DNA of 64,000 nucleotides from JADJLQ01 sp044227925 (GTDB lineage: Bacteria > Bacteroidota > Bacteroidia > Chitinophagales > Saprospiraceae): the NCBI GenBank assembly GCA_044227925.1, contig JBGAVW010000006.1:1-64000 (forward strand), written 5' to 3'. The notes below the pieces were generated by a model, which was not told the origin of the DNA, did not search any database, and worked only from the letters and a program-made list of their open reading frames with translations. Made by a program: the position numbers and the translations under genes. Positions 18,874 to 27,976 of this stretch are shown in pieces. Positions within the stretch are counted from its first letter, which is position 1. Each line of letters starts with the position of its first letter.

Positions 18874-19227
18874 ATGAAAAAAATATTTCACTTAAGTACG
18901 TGTAATACTTGTCAGAAAATTCTCAAATTATGGTTGCCACCAGCTGAGTTTGTAATTATCGATATCAAACAAAAAAACATTTCTGCAGCAGACCTTGATT
19001 TCGCTGCTAAAAAATTGGGATCTTATGAAGCACTGTTTAGCCGGCGGGCTATAAAATTCAGATCAGAAGGATGGAATGAAAAGACCTTGACAGAAAAAGA
19101 CTATAGAAGACTGATACTCAGTGAATATACTTTTCTGAAGAGACCGGTGATGATCAATGGAGATAAAGTTTTTGCCGGAAATTCAAAGGCTGTGGTGGAG
19201 GAAGCAAAGAAGAGCCTAAAGGGGTAA
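18874..19227 (+). CDS. ArsC/Spx-family thioredoxin-fold protein
   Basis: 117 residues. Starts with a short strand and the CxxC motif STCNTCQK (Cys10, Cys13), then a helix and the C-terminal EYTFLKRPVMINGDKVFAGNS region typical of the ArsC/Spx/YffB family. The family includes glutathione-dependent arsenate reductases and Spx regulators. The CxxC resembles Spx/YffB proteins more than ArsC, which has a single active Cys in a CGTSR-like loop. No ars genes are nearby, so arsenate reduction is not supported. It is the last gene of the operon beginning at 16924. Confidence 0.8.
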   Translation: MKKIFHLSTCNTCQKILKLWLPPAEFVIIDIKQKNISAADLDFAAKKLGSYEALFSRRAIKFRSEGWNEKTLTEKDYRRLILSEYTFLKRPVMINGDKVFAGNSKAVVEEAKKSLKG

Positions 19228-19257
19228 CAATTTAACCCAATAGATTAATCATTTTTA

Positions 19258-19998
19258 TCAAAAATATTTTAATAAATTTTCTTTACGGCTCCGTGACACA
19301 TTGACAGTAGCGCTATCACTCATAATCAGATATCCACCTTCACCCCGAACGTATTTTTGTACTTCGTTGAGGTTGACAATGTAAGAATGGTGTACCCGTA
19401 TAAAAGAAGGAAATTGCTGCAACTGTTCTTCCAGTTCTTTTAAAATGCGACAGGCTAAAATTTTTCTATTATTTTTCAGATAAACAAGGGAATAATTGTC
19501 ATCTGCTTCGCAACGTATTACCTGGTCAACGGGGACTAACTCAAATCCCTCTGCTGTAGGAATGGCAATCTTATTAAAACCTCCATCTGTATGTTTCATT
19601 TGTTTCAGAAGAATCTGAAACTGCTCAGGCAATGGGAAGCTTTTAAGCGCTTTTATTTTTTGTACTGCAGCGATAAGTTCTTTGGGGTCTATGGGCTTTA
19701 ATAAATAGTCTAAAGCGCTAAACCGTATTGCTTTTATTGCAAATTGATCATAGCTCGTGGTAAAAATAATTGCAAAAGGGATCTCTTTAAATTGCTCCAA
19801 TAATTCAAAGCCATTCATGACCGGCATTTCAATATCGAGAAAAACAATGGTCGGGCTATATTTTTCAATTGCAGTCAATCCTTGTTTTGCTGTCATGCAA
19901 ATTTCCATTACCTGGACATCCGGGCAATAGTCACTAAGAAGTATGTTTAATGTATCCAGACAATGAACTTCATCATCAATCAAAATAGCTTTAATCAT
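19258..19998 (-). CDS. LytTR-family response regulator
   Basis: 246 residues. Receiver domain (about 3-118) with Asp55 in VFLDIEMP and acidic residues in IDDE at 7-10. The C-terminal LytTR DNA-binding domain (about 145-246) includes IRCEADDNYSLVYLKNNRKI and FIRVHHSYIVNLNEV. The start overlaps the sensor kinase stop by 8 nt, giving a coupled sensor-regulator pair. LytTR proteins bind direct repeats upstream of their targets; no target could be assigned here. Confidence 0.94.
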   Translation of the reverse strand: MIKAILIDDEVHCLDTLNILLSDYCPDVQVMEICMTAKQGLTAIEKYSPTIVFLDIEMPVMNGFELLEQFKEIPFAIIFTTSYDQFAIKAIRFSALDYLLKPIDPKELIAAVQKIKALKSFPLPEQFQILLKQMKHTDGGFNKIAIPTAEGFELVPVDQVIRCEADDNYSLVYLKNNRKILACRILKELEEQLQQFPSFIRVHHSYIVNLNEVQKYVRGEGGYLIMSDSATVNVSRSRKENLLKYF

Positions 19999-22900
19999 AA
20001 ATAAGTGGAGTTTTAATTAATACCTCAGTACCCGCTGCACTTCCATCTGGGTGCTCTAAATCAATGATGGTAACGGAAGGTTTAGTTCCATTACCACCAG
20101 TCATCTTTGTAATTCTATCGGTTGTTAACTTGACCCCCATCGACTTGTTTATGTTGGTCGATTTGCTTGCTGCGGTTACAGCTTTTCGTCCAACACCATT
20201 ATCTGATATTCTGATAGAAAGATGTTCATTTTCCAGGCTTATCTCTATATTCAGTTGCCCTTGCTCATCTTTATGCATTAATCCATGCCAGATAGCGTTT
20301 TCTACGAAAGGTTGAATGATAAGCGGAGGTACTTTCAAGACATTAATGTCTAATTCTTTAGGTAAAGAAATACTATAAGTAAAATGATAATTAAACCGTA
20401 GTGCCTCCAGTTCAAGGTAAAGTTTCAATGCATCCAGTTCACTCTCCAGGTTAATTAACGACGCCTGCGAGTTCTGCAAGATCATTCTTACTAGTTTGGA
20501 GAACTTGGTTAAATATTCTGATGCAATGGTTTTATTGTTCCGAAGAATAAAAAGATTGATTGAATTAAGTGAATTAAAAATAAAATGTGGATTCATCTGC
20601 GAACGGAGAACCTGCATTTCAAGTTCTGATTTCTGTTGTTGTAGATCGGATAACTTTTTTTCTTTTGATGCAAGTTCCAGTTTCCGGTTAAATTTTTCAT
20701 CTAAACGCCATCGAATCAAATTATACATTATACCTGAAAGAATAAACACGGTTGATATTCTAAACAACCATGTATTCCACCAGGGTGGGGTGACGGTAAT
20801 AGCAAGGCTCTTTTCTGACCAGATACCATTACAATTCGAAGCCTTTACTCTAAAAGTATAGTCTCCGGGTTGCATATTATTATAATAGGCTTTTTTTTCA
20901 CTGATGATTTTTCTCCAGGCATTGTCATAATTTTCCATTTTATATAAAATGTTTTTTTCTGACTCAAGGGTTATGAAATCTATGTTATCAATTTCGATTG
21001 CAAAATTATTCTGAGTATGATTGAGTACTATTTTATTCGTTTGAATCATTTTTCGGGTAAGTATCTTGTCTATTTCCGTGGATAGCTCTATATTATCCGT
21101 ATATATTTTACTAATATAAGTTTGTGGTCCTGATCCTATTTCTTTTTCATCGACCTGTGCCTGGAACCGATAATAACCTGATGTATCTTTAAAAAATACC
21201 TCACCGTCTAAGGATGTAAATCCATTGCCTGTGGTTATTTTCGGATTTATTCCACAGCTCTTTCCAAATAGTACAGCATTTTTTGATGCGGGATCTAATC
21301 GAATAAATCCGATTTCTGTATTTAGCCATAACATACGGGCTTTATCTTCCGTCATTCCCCTAATAAGAATACGGTTATTAATAATCCCCGTTGAATCATT
21401 GAACTGTACAAAATCACCTGATTGCTGGTTGTATAAATATAAGCCAGACCTGTATGGGCCGATCCAAACATTGCCACGACTGTCTTCAAAAATGAAAAAG
21501 ATACGAGATTCACTGACATTAAAATTATTACTGAATTTGCAAGTATATTGATCAAAGCGGTTCAATCCTTTTAAAGTTCCAACCCAGATGTTGCCAAACC
21601 GGTCTTTTTTGATATCGGTAATTCTATTATCGCTGATACTGGTCGAATCAAGAGGGTCATGATTATAATGCTTGAAATTGCCTGAGCTGATATCCAATTC
21701 ATCCAGCCCCCTGATCGTACCGATAAGAAGTTTTCCATATCCGATCTGCTCAGTCATGAATACCCAATCTGAGGAAATCGAATTCGCTTTTTTAGGATCA
21801 TGCCTGAAGTTGGCAAATGATTTACCGTCCTTAGTAAAACAGTATAGCCCATTACTGGTAGAAATCCACAAATTAGACATAGAATCATATTGAATCTTTA
21901 AGACAGATTTATCGGCAATGACATTGTTGATCGCACTAAAAAAACTATCCGTAGAATTATTTACTAAGCCTTTATTGGTACCATACCAAATTAATCCTAA
22001 GGAATCCTGTGCAATAGCATTTACACTTTTACCGATATTAATGTACTTAAATCTGCTGGGTAATGTAGATATCCTGTATAATACCTGGTGTTCATTAACC
22101 GGCTCCCAACCGGAAGCCCATAATAAATTGTCTTTTGTTTTAAGGAGACACCAGAAATCGTTTTTATCGATTTTGAGTTCACCGCTAGAGGATGTACCAT
22201 AATATTCAGTAGTCTTTGTAAACGGATTATACCGATTGATACCACTTGCATATGTTCCTATCCAAATACTACCTTGCATGTCTTCATTGATAAATGTAAT
22301 GTGGTCAACTGCATATAGAGCATGAGGATTAAGAGGAGGGCGGCTTAGCTTTTGTGGATTTTTTGGATCATAAAGGCATCGCTGAAAAGTTTCCTTTTCT
22401 CTATCCATGATGTGCAAGCCATCTCCTGCCGTGCCTACCCAAAATACACCGCGGCTGTCTTCAAAGATTGCTCTTACCCTATTATCCATTAGCGTATTCT
22501 CATCATTATCCTGATGCTGATACCGAGTAATTTTTCCAGATTTTTTATCGAATTTATATAAGCCATCGTACTTAACATTCTTTGGTAAAAAAGGGTTTCC
22601 ACAGCCAATCCAGATTATGCCAGATTGGTCTTCATATAAAACTCTTATATTCGCCTTACTTAATGCAAGGCCATCTTTAGTATTGTCTTCGATATGTGTA
22701 AATTTCCCTGTAAGACGATCTAGGGTATCCAGTCCGTTAGCAGTACCTACCCAAAGTGTGCCTTGATGATCTTCTAATAAAGCGCTGATTTGATCGATGT
22801 GCAAACTGAAAGAGTTTGTCTTCTTATGTCGATAATGAGTAAAAGTTTCTGATTCTGTGTCAAACTTATCCAGGCCATTTTGAACAGTACCAATCCATAT

Positions 22901-23218
22901 AATTCCTTTTGAGCCGGCATAGAGACATTCCAATCGGTCAGATGAAAGTGAATTGGGATTATGAGAATTTGATTTGTACGACTTAAATTGACTGCCATCA
23001 TATTTTATAAGACCATTATAATTATCAGCAAGCCAGATGAATCCTTTATCATCCTGACACATACCTACAATATTTGTAAACGCCCTGTCTATCGATAAAG
23101 GAATTGAAGTAATGGATACTGGTTGGCTTTTGGCGGGTATATGAAATAATAAAATGCTAAATCCCAGTAGGATATTAAGAATTTTAAGATTTTCAAATAT
23201 GGTCCTCGATTTTTTCAT
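19991..23218 (-). CDS. Beta-propeller sensor histidine kinase (Reg_prop, Y_Y_Y, LytS-type kinase)
   Basis: 1075 residues. A signal peptide or anchor (about 12-31) is followed by about 14 two-component propeller blades (repeats such as GFIWLADNYNGLIKYD, GIIWIGTVQNGLDKFD, FGNIWVGTLKGLNRFD; about 45-690). Next come a Y_Y_Y domain (about 735-805, ending in PGDYTFRVKASNCNGIWS), a transmembrane helix (about 812-833), a coiled linker, and a LytS-type kinase with phosphoacceptor His878 in QMNPHFIFNSLN and an ATPase domain (VENAIWHGL). The periplasmic part matches the sensors of Bacteroidota hybrid two-component systems, but the receiver here is a separate protein. The ligand is unknown; no carbohydrate-utilisation genes adjoin it. 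Confidence 0.93.
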   Translation of the reverse strand: MKKSRTIFENLKILNILLGFSILLFHIPAKSQPVSITSIPLSIDRAFTNIVGMCQDDKGFIWLADNYNGLIKYDGSQFKSYKSNSHNPNSLSSDRLECLYAGSKGIIWIGTVQNGLDKFDTESETFTHYRHKKTNSFSLHIDQISALLEDHQGTLWVGTANGLDTLDRLTGKFTHIEDNTKDGLALSKANIRVLYEDQSGIIWIGCGNPFLPKNVKYDGLYKFDKKSGKITRYQHQDNDENTLMDNRVRAIFEDSRGVFWVGTAGDGLHIMDREKETFQRCLYDPKNPQKLSRPPLNPHALYAVDHITFINEDMQGSIWIGTYASGINRYNPFTKTTEYYGTSSSGELKIDKNDFWCLLKTKDNLLWASGWEPVNEHQVLYRISTLPSRFKYINIGKSVNAIAQDSLGLIWYGTNKGLVNNSTDSFFSAINNVIADKSVLKIQYDSMSNLWISTSNGLYCFTKDGKSFANFRHDPKKANSISSDWVFMTEQIGYGKLLIGTIRGLDELDISSGNFKHYNHDPLDSTSISDNRITDIKKDRFGNIWVGTLKGLNRFDQYTCKFSNNFNVSESRIFFIFEDSRGNVWIGPYRSGLYLYNQQSGDFVQFNDSTGIINNRILIRGMTEDKARMLWLNTEIGFIRLDPASKNAVLFGKSCGINPKITTGNGFTSLDGEVFFKDTSGYYRFQAQVDEKEIGSGPQTYISKIYTDNIELSTEIDKILTRKMIQTNKIVLNHTQNNFAIEIDNIDFITLESEKNILYKMENYDNAWRKIISEKKAYYNNMQPGDYTFRVKASNCNGIWSEKSLAITVTPPWWNTWLFRISTVFILSGIMYNLIRWRLDEKFNRKLELASKEKKLSDLQQQKSELEMQVLRSQMNPHFIFNSLNSINLFILRNNKTIASEYLTKFSKLVRMILQNSQASLINLESELDALKLYLELEALRFNYHFTYSISLPKELDINVLKVPPLIIQPFVENAIWHGLMHKDEQGQLNIEISLENEHLSIRISDNGVGRKAVTAASKSTNINKSMGVKLTTDRITKMTGGNGTKPSVTIIDLEHPDGSAAGTEVLIKTPLIYD

Positions 23219-23454
23219 GAAAGAGTAAATTTATTTTCACTTTTTTCTGAATGTCTTATGGACTTATTTTACATCCTGTAAGTAATGTATGTGTTGAAAA
23301 AATGCAGGAACGAATAAATCACTATAAAATTAGTTTGCATTTTTTAATGTTGAGCAATAAACTTCACTTTGAAATCCGAACCTCAAATTACTAAAAGAAT
23401 ATGTTTTATGTCCTCTTTATTAATCAAGAGCTGATCAACCACCGGTATAAATAA
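23219..23454. other. Intergenic region upstream of the sensor kinase
   Basis: AT-rich, with no convincing coding frame. It holds a short imperfect dyad TTACAtccTGTAA at 23270-23282 and must contain the promoter of the kinase-regulator operon, although no exact TAnnTTTG box was found. It ends at the strong hairpin 23455-23497. Confidence 0.4.
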
Positions 23455-23497
23455 AAGGATTCTGCCGGCTGACATATCAGCCGGCATTAGAATCCTT
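23455..23497. terminator. Strong hairpin terminator after the lipoprotein genes
   Basis: Arms AAGGATTCT + GCCGGCTGA and TCAGCCGGC + ATT + AGAATCCTT pair over 18 bp, broken only by a 3-base bulge, around a CATA loop. Short T-rich runs lie on both sides, so it could act in both directions. It sits 66 bases after the stop of the lipoprotein gene 23564-24061 and most likely terminates that transcript. Confidence 0.75.
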
Positions 23498-23563
23498 CTT
23501 TTTGAAACTCTGAATATAGTCTGTTGTTTAAAAAGAGCTAGATTACGGTTAAACTTAATGGAT

Positions 23564-24061
23564 TCAATATTTAATTTCGCCATGTCCCGTATGGGATTCA
23601 TGGCCTGTGGCTAAATCCTGCACCATATTTTCATATACTATAAATCCAGTTGCACCTGCAAATCTACCGGTTCCACCTACGATCATACCGCCTCCCGAAA
23701 TCGTTGCAATCGTAGAACCGTCCGTAGGGTAATTTAAAGTATAAGTTCCCTTTGTCCATAATTCATCGCCGTTCGCAGCATATGTTATATCATCTGTGGT
23801 GAAGGAAAAAACACCATCAGAAATCGGATCAAAACTGGTTAATACTACTGTGCCATGTACTTTGCCTAAATGGGTCATAGTTCCATAAGTCGAAGCACCT
23901 GTGGAATTCGGATCACTTTGAAGGTCAACAGCAATCGGCCTGGTAATTTTTTTCCCATTTGACCTTATCTCAAGATTAGATGTGATCCCAGTTTCTGATT
24001 CTTTGGTACAAGAAGTCCAGAATAAAATAGGAAGTGCGGCGATTAGGATAATTTTTTTCAT
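23564..24061 (-). CDS. Small lipoprotein, tandem copy A (dirigent/AOC-barrel-like)
   Basis: 165 residues from ATG 24061. A longer frame reaches 24262, but its first 67 codons have no signal and run through the region homologous to the upstream flank of copy B, so the downstream ATG with MKKIILIAALPILFWTSC is chosen. Lipobox WTSC precedes CTKES. The mature part has ELWTKGTYTLNYPTDGS and a VGGTGRFAGATGFIVYENM motif seen in small beta-barrel proteins of the allene-oxide-cyclase/dirigent type. Function unknown. It is clearly paralogous to the next gene: signal, GDELWTK/SDELWTK, YPTDGST, VGGTG and YENMV all correspond. Confidence 0.8.
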   Translation of the reverse strand: MKKIILIAALPILFWTSCTKESETGITSNLEIRSNGKKITRPIAVDLQSDPNSTGASTYGTMTHLGKVHGTVVLTSFDPISDGVFSFTTDDITYAANGDELWTKGTYTLNYPTDGSTIATISGGGMIVGGTGRFAGATGFIVYENMVQDLATGHESHTGHGEIKY

Positions 24062-24192
24062 GTTTAGTTTTTTTAATTGGTATTTAATATTGTTATATTT
24101 ATTTTTATTTAACATCAAAATTAGTCTTTTGAAATATTGGAATAAAAGCGGTATTGAGTATTTGACTTTCTTAGACAGTAGTTTGCAAAATG
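23564..24192 (-). repeat. Tandem duplication, unit A
   Basis: Gene plus about 130 bp of upstream DNA. Shared landmarks with unit B include TATTTAATATTGTT (24081-24094), AACATCAAA (24111-24119) and GTTTGCAAAATG (24181-24192). The period between the two stop codons is 679 bp. The copies have diverged clearly at DNA level. Confidence 0.7.
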
Positions 24193-24242
24193 TGATGGTA
24201 GTTGGTAAATAGAATAGCTGAATGTGGTCAAGCGTAACTGCA

Positions 24243-24737
24243 TCAATACGTAATTTCACCACGGAGCTTATAAGATGTTTGACCGGTGATTATATTTGAC
24301 ACCATATTTTCGTATCTAAAAGAACCTGTTGCATTGGAAAAGATACCTGTTCCACCTACAATTCTGGCATATCCGGTAAGGACAGCGGTCGTGGAACCAT
24401 CTGTAGGGTAGTAGTACTCATACCTTGCCTTTGTCCATAATTCATCACTATTTAAAGCGTAAATTATATCTTCAGAGGTAAGGGAAAATTCTGTAGCTGA
24501 AACCTGAACATAACTGGTAAATACTACTTTGCCATGTACTGTAACTATAGGTGTCTGATTTCCAGAAGTCAATGCTCCCCCAATTGGTGAGGTGGTTTTA
24601 AGATCAGGGTTACTTTGAATATCTCCGACAATCGACCTGGTAACTTTTTTCTCTTCTTGAGGGGCAATATAAGATTCTTTAGTACATCCAATCCAGAATA
24701 AAATTGGAAGAGCGAAGATGATCATAATTTTTTTCAT
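24243..24737 (-). CDS. Small lipoprotein, tandem copy B (dirigent/AOC-barrel-like)
   Basis: 164 residues. Signal MKKIMIIFALPILFWIGC with lipobox WIGC followed by TKES. The mature region has SDELWTKARYEYYYPTDGST and RIVGGTGIFSNATGSFRYENMV, the same landmarks as copy A downstream. The two differ most just after the lipidated Cys (TSNLEIRSNGKKITRPI against YIAPQEEKKVTRSI) and in the middle loop, a pattern fitting divergence of surface-exposed parts. No enzyme residues are recognised. Both copies probably use their own duplicated upstream region as promoter. Confidence 0.82.
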   Translation of the reverse strand: MKKIMIIFALPILFWIGCTKESYIAPQEEKKVTRSIVGDIQSNPDLKTTSPIGGALTSGNQTPIVTVHGKVVFTSYVQVSATEFSLTSEDIIYALNSDELWTKARYEYYYPTDGSTTAVLTGYARIVGGTGIFSNATGSFRYENMVSNIITGQTSYKLRGEITY

Positions 24738-24861
24738 GATTTGATTTTTTGATTGTTTATTTAATATTGTTGTCGGTTAAACATCAAATTTAGCCTCATA
24801 CATATGCAAGTAAAAAGCATGATTGAGTAGTTGCCATACTCCATAGGCAGTTTGCAAAATG
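24243..24861 (-). repeat. Tandem duplication, unit B
   Basis: Second unit of the duplication, with the same landmarks TATTTAATATTGTT (24758-24771), AACATCAAA (24780-24788) and GTTTGCAAAATG (24850-24861) at matching offsets upstream of its gene. Confidence 0.7.
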
Positions 24862-24996
24862 ACTGGGTATTTAGCAAGGGTAGGGATCGCAATTCACGAA
24901 AAAGTATACAAGCGGGGTGGCGCAAACATTATGTTTTGCTAAAAGGTAATGATTGTCTTTATGCAGAATCAGAAATAAATAAAGGAATAGGGACTA

Positions 24997-26646
24997 TTAT
25001 AAACTCACTCCCCGTTTCCAGGGAATAAAATCATCCTGACCTAACCTTTCTGCATGAGTAATAGCTTCGCCACTTGCAATTTTGATTACAAATTCTAAAA
25101 TCTCCTCTCCTTTGGTTTGAATAGTATCAGGGCCATCAACGATGGTGCCAGCATTAATATCTATGATATCAGGCATTTTCTCCGCCAATGCACTATTGGT
25201 TGCAATCTTGATGGTAGGTGCTATTACATTTCCGGTTGGAGTACCCAGTCCAGTAGTAAAACAAATGATGTTGCACCCGCTTCCTGCCATTGCTGTAGTA
25301 GATTCCACATCACTTCCTGGGGTACATAATAAGTAAAATCCATGTTCCGCTGTCCGTTCAGTATAATCCAAGACCCCGGTCACGGGTGCGGTACCTCCTT
25401 TTAAAGCAGCACCTAATGATTTCATGGCATCGGTAATCAAACCGTCTCTGATATGACCCGGAGACGGGTTAGCGTAAAACCCTGAGCCCTGAGACTCTGC
25501 TTTATCACCATAAGCCTTCATCAGCCTGGCAAATTTATCAGCTTGTGATTTTTCTTTACATCTGTTTATTAGATCTTGTTCTGCACCGCATAATTCAGGA
25601 AATTCAGATAATACGGTGGTGCCACCTAAGGCAACCAATAAGTCTGAGGCGTATCCCAAGGCAGGGTTTGCTGTGATTCCTGAAAATCCATCAGATCCGC
25701 CGCATTCCAGGCCCAGGTTTAAATGAGATAAAGAAGCTTCTTTCCTTTCAACTTTATTTGCTTCGGTCAAGCCGACAAACGTATGTTTTACAGCATCGGC
25801 GATAAGCTCTCTTTCACTTTTATACTTTTGTTGCTCGAATATATAGATCGGTTTACCGTGATCCGGGTTTATAGAATTTAAAGTTTCTAGGAAAAGATTT
25901 ACTTGGGCTTTTTGGCAACCCAGGCTCAGGACCGTGGCACCAGCTACATTAGAATTGAGTACATATCCTGCCAATAATAAAAGCAATGCATCTGTATCAA
26001 TTCGGGTCTCCCCACATCCCAGATCGTGATTGAGTATTTTTATGCCATCTATATTTTTAAATATTCGTTCGCCGGATTGTTTTCTGGGATCTAAGATTAT
26101 TTCTGTTGAAAGTAATTCATCGATATTTGCTCCGGATTGATATTTCTTGATTAATTGTTTTGTATCCACCGTATGTTCTGCGGAGGTCGGATAGCCCAGA
26201 TTTTTAACCAACGCTTCTTGTATTACCTCTACATTTCGTTTTTCGCAAAAAACCAGTGGCAGGATTATCCAATAATTGCGTGTACCGACGGAGCCATCTT
26301 TTCTATGGTACCCTTTAAAAGTGCGATGTTTGAATCGGTTGATATCAGGCAATTGCCAATTATATTCGGTGGTTGCACTGTGATAGGGCTCAGTGGCATG
26401 GATTGTATTTTCGGTACTGATTCTGGCTCCTTTAAAAATTGGTTTCAATGCTTTCCCTACTGTAAGCCCGTACATTTTGATCAGATCTCCCTCTTCTATA
26501 TCGTAAATGGCAATTTTATGTTTTAGAGAGATAGGTTCCAATATTTCGATTTGAAATTGGTTTATTTCAATTCTGTCGCCAGCAACCATATTTTCTAAGG
26601 CTACTACCACATTATCCCTTTCGTGAATTTTTAAATACCTTTTCAT
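24997..26646 (-). CDS. uxaA: Altronate dehydratase (UxaA family)
   Basis: 549 residues from ATG 26646. A frame open to 26682 would run over the promoter box, and its extra 12 residues match nothing. N-terminal SAF domain (about 1-80) and C-terminal altronate/galactarate dehydratase domain with GYHRKDGSVGTRNYW near 105, LNHDLGCGETRID near 200, LGLECGGSDGFSGITANPALG near 310, and GSGCNIICFTTGLGTPTGN near 460. UxaA dehydrates D-altronate to 2-keto-3-deoxygluconate in galacturonate breakdown. The one-polypeptide form is the usual UxaA. Other hexuronate genes (uxaB, uxaC, kdgK) are not in this window, so galactarate or another aldonate remains possible as substrate. Confidence 0.88.
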   Translation of the reverse strand: MKRYLKIHERDNVVVALENMVAGDRIEINQFQIEILEPISLKHKIAIYDIEEGDLIKMYGLTVGKALKPIFKGARISTENTIHATEPYHSATTEYNWQLPDINRFKHRTFKGYHRKDGSVGTRNYWIILPLVFCEKRNVEVIQEALVKNLGYPTSAEHTVDTKQLIKKYQSGANIDELLSTEIILDPRKQSGERIFKNIDGIKILNHDLGCGETRIDTDALLLLLAGYVLNSNVAGATVLSLGCQKAQVNLFLETLNSINPDHGKPIYIFEQQKYKSERELIADAVKHTFVGLTEANKVERKEASLSHLNLGLECGGSDGFSGITANPALGYASDLLVALGGTTVLSEFPELCGAEQDLINRCKEKSQADKFARLMKAYGDKAESQGSGFYANPSPGHIRDGLITDAMKSLGAALKGGTAPVTGVLDYTERTAEHGFYLLCTPGSDVESTTAMAGSGCNIICFTTGLGTPTGNVIAPTIKIATNSALAEKMPDIIDINAGTIVDGPDTIQTKGEEILEFVIKIASGEAITHAERLGQDDFIPWKRGVSL

Positions 26647-26659
26647 GCTGTAAAGTTGG

Positions 26660-26667
26660 CAAAAGTA
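26660..26667 (-). promoter_or_regulatory. -7 box TACTTTTG of uxaA
   Basis: Exact TAnnTTTG match on the minus strand, 13 bases before ATG 26646 and inside the longer alternative frame, which supports the shorter start. Confidence 0.55.
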
Positions 26668-26683
26668 AGATAACTTCGTCATT

Positions 26684-27373
26684 ATGTCAGATGATCCTGT
26701 TATTCAAAATTCTTCAAAGAAAGCTTTAGTTTTTGGCGCCTCTGGATTAGTTGGCTCACATGTGGTAAGTCTTTTACTTGAGCATCCAGCCTATCATGAA
26801 GTACATGCTTTTTATAGATCCGGGTCTGAAACCCAATTTGAAAAATTACAAAAGCGGGTAATTGATTTTGAAAAATTGGAAGATTACCAGCATCTGATAC
26901 AAGGTAACGATCTTTTTATATGCCTGGGTACCACTATTGGAAAAGCAGGATCAAAGAAGAATTTTTATCATTTGGAATATGAATACATTACCACCATCGC
27001 TAAAATAGCCGAAACAAACAAGGTAGGGCAGGTATTATTGATTTCTTCAATGGGTGCAGATGCAAAATCGATGTTTTTTTATAGTCAGGTCAAAGGCTTG
27101 ATAGAAGATAAGATTAAGACCATGGATTTCTGGAGTATCCATTTTTTACGACCATCTGTTTTATTAGGCCAGAGGGAAGAGTCCAGGCCTATGGAATCTT
27201 TTGCAGCTGGGGCAGGCCTCGCCTTACGTGCTATGGGCCCAAAATTGTTTTCTAAAATTACACCAATTGAAGCTTATAAAGTAGCACTTAGTATGGTAAA
27301 ACTGGCTCAGGAAACAAAAAGCGGGGTGTTTTATCATTCTTCGGATGTCTTGGCTAAACTAGGAAAAAAATAA
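26684..27373 (+). CDS. NAD(P)-binding atypical SDR protein
   Basis: 229 residues. Rossmann fold with GASGLVGSH at 18-26, SSMGADAKSMFFYSQVKG around 124-141, and FLRPSVLLGQREESRP around 157. This is the HTATIP2/YwnB-like atypical short-chain dehydrogenase group, which bind NADPH but often lack a confirmed reaction. Tyr and Lys of YSQVK keep the YxxxK spacing of active SDRs. It is divergent from uxaA across 37 bp; a weak box TAACTTCG at 26671-26678 may be its promoter. No pathway can be assigned. Confidence 0.8.
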   Translation: MSDDPVIQNSSKKALVFGASGLVGSHVVSLLLEHPAYHEVHAFYRSGSETQFEKLQKRVIDFEKLEDYQHLIQGNDLFICLGTTIGKAGSKKNFYHLEYEYITTIAKIAETNKVGQVLLISSMGADAKSMFFYSQVKGLIEDKIKTMDFWSIHFLRPSVLLGQREESRPMESFAAGAGLALRAMGPKLFSKITPIEAYKVALSMVKLAQETKSGVFYHSSDVLAKLGKK

Positions 27374-27530
27374 TTTAATCCCCCTTTAATAATCGAAAGG
27401 CGGCAATCTATCTATTTTATGGCACCAGTGAAACCGGAGTATTCAATGGAACTAAACCTAAGGAATGAAAAGAATAATTAAGTGATTAGATTCCGATTTT
27501 GATTACATAATTTACTTCTTACCTTGCACT

Positions 27531-27872
27531 ATGATTCAGGAAAAAAATCAAATAGTCCTAGAGGTATCCTTAGACGAAAATAAAATTCCTTCACAGATTA
27601 CCTGGCTGGCTCAGGATGGCCCAGAGGCAGGAATCAAACAAGAAGTAAAAGCTTTTTTATTGTCACTCTATGATGGCGTTAACCGAGATACACTCAAAAT
27701 AGATCTCTGGACCAAAGATTTTCAGGTGCATGAAATGAACCAAATGATTTATTTCACTCTAAAGAGTTTGTCAGAGACTTATCTTAATGCAACTGGCAAT
27801 AAAGAATTAGCCACCGATATGCGCAGATTCAGTGATTATTTCGCAGAAAAATCCCAACCAAAAGAAAATTAA
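27531..27872 (+). CDS. gldC: Gliding motility protein GldC
   Basis: 113 residues, the normal GldC length. The sequence carries the family's landmarks: an N-terminal strand IVLEVSLDENKIPSQITW, KAFLLSLYDG, the strongly conserved LKIDLWTKDFQVHEMN, and the C-terminal MRRFSDYFAEK. GldC is a small cytoplasmic protein needed for efficient gliding in Flavobacterium; its biochemical role is not settled. With the T9SS sorting domain at 10825 it indicates that this organism has the gliding/T9SS apparatus, although no other gld gene is in the window. Confidence 0.9.
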   Translation: MIQEKNQIVLEVSLDENKIPSQITWLAQDGPEAGIKQEVKAFLLSLYDGVNRDTLKIDLWTKDFQVHEMNQMIYFTLKSLSETYLNATGNKELATDMRRFSDYFAEKSQPKEN

Positions 27873-27976
27873 GAACGTACCATGCATGCGACAGGTACTG
27901 ATCATCAAAAATTTAAATGGTCAACCATTTTATGGGATTAACACATTATAGATGGTATCTTATAAATACTTTGTTT

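Noticed and set aside
18874..19227. Arsenate reductase in an ars operon
   Set aside because: The active site is CxxC and no arsenic genes are near, so only the ArsC/Spx family call is kept.
23383..23601. 72-codon minus-strand frame
   Set aside because: It begins inside the lipoprotein gene, runs through the hairpin terminator and has no recognisable signal or domain; treated as chance.
24062..24262. N-terminal extension of lipoprotein copy A to a start at 24262
   Set aside because: The extension covers the duplicated promoter region and overlaps the end of copy B; the MKKIILIAALPILFWTSC signal starts at 24061.
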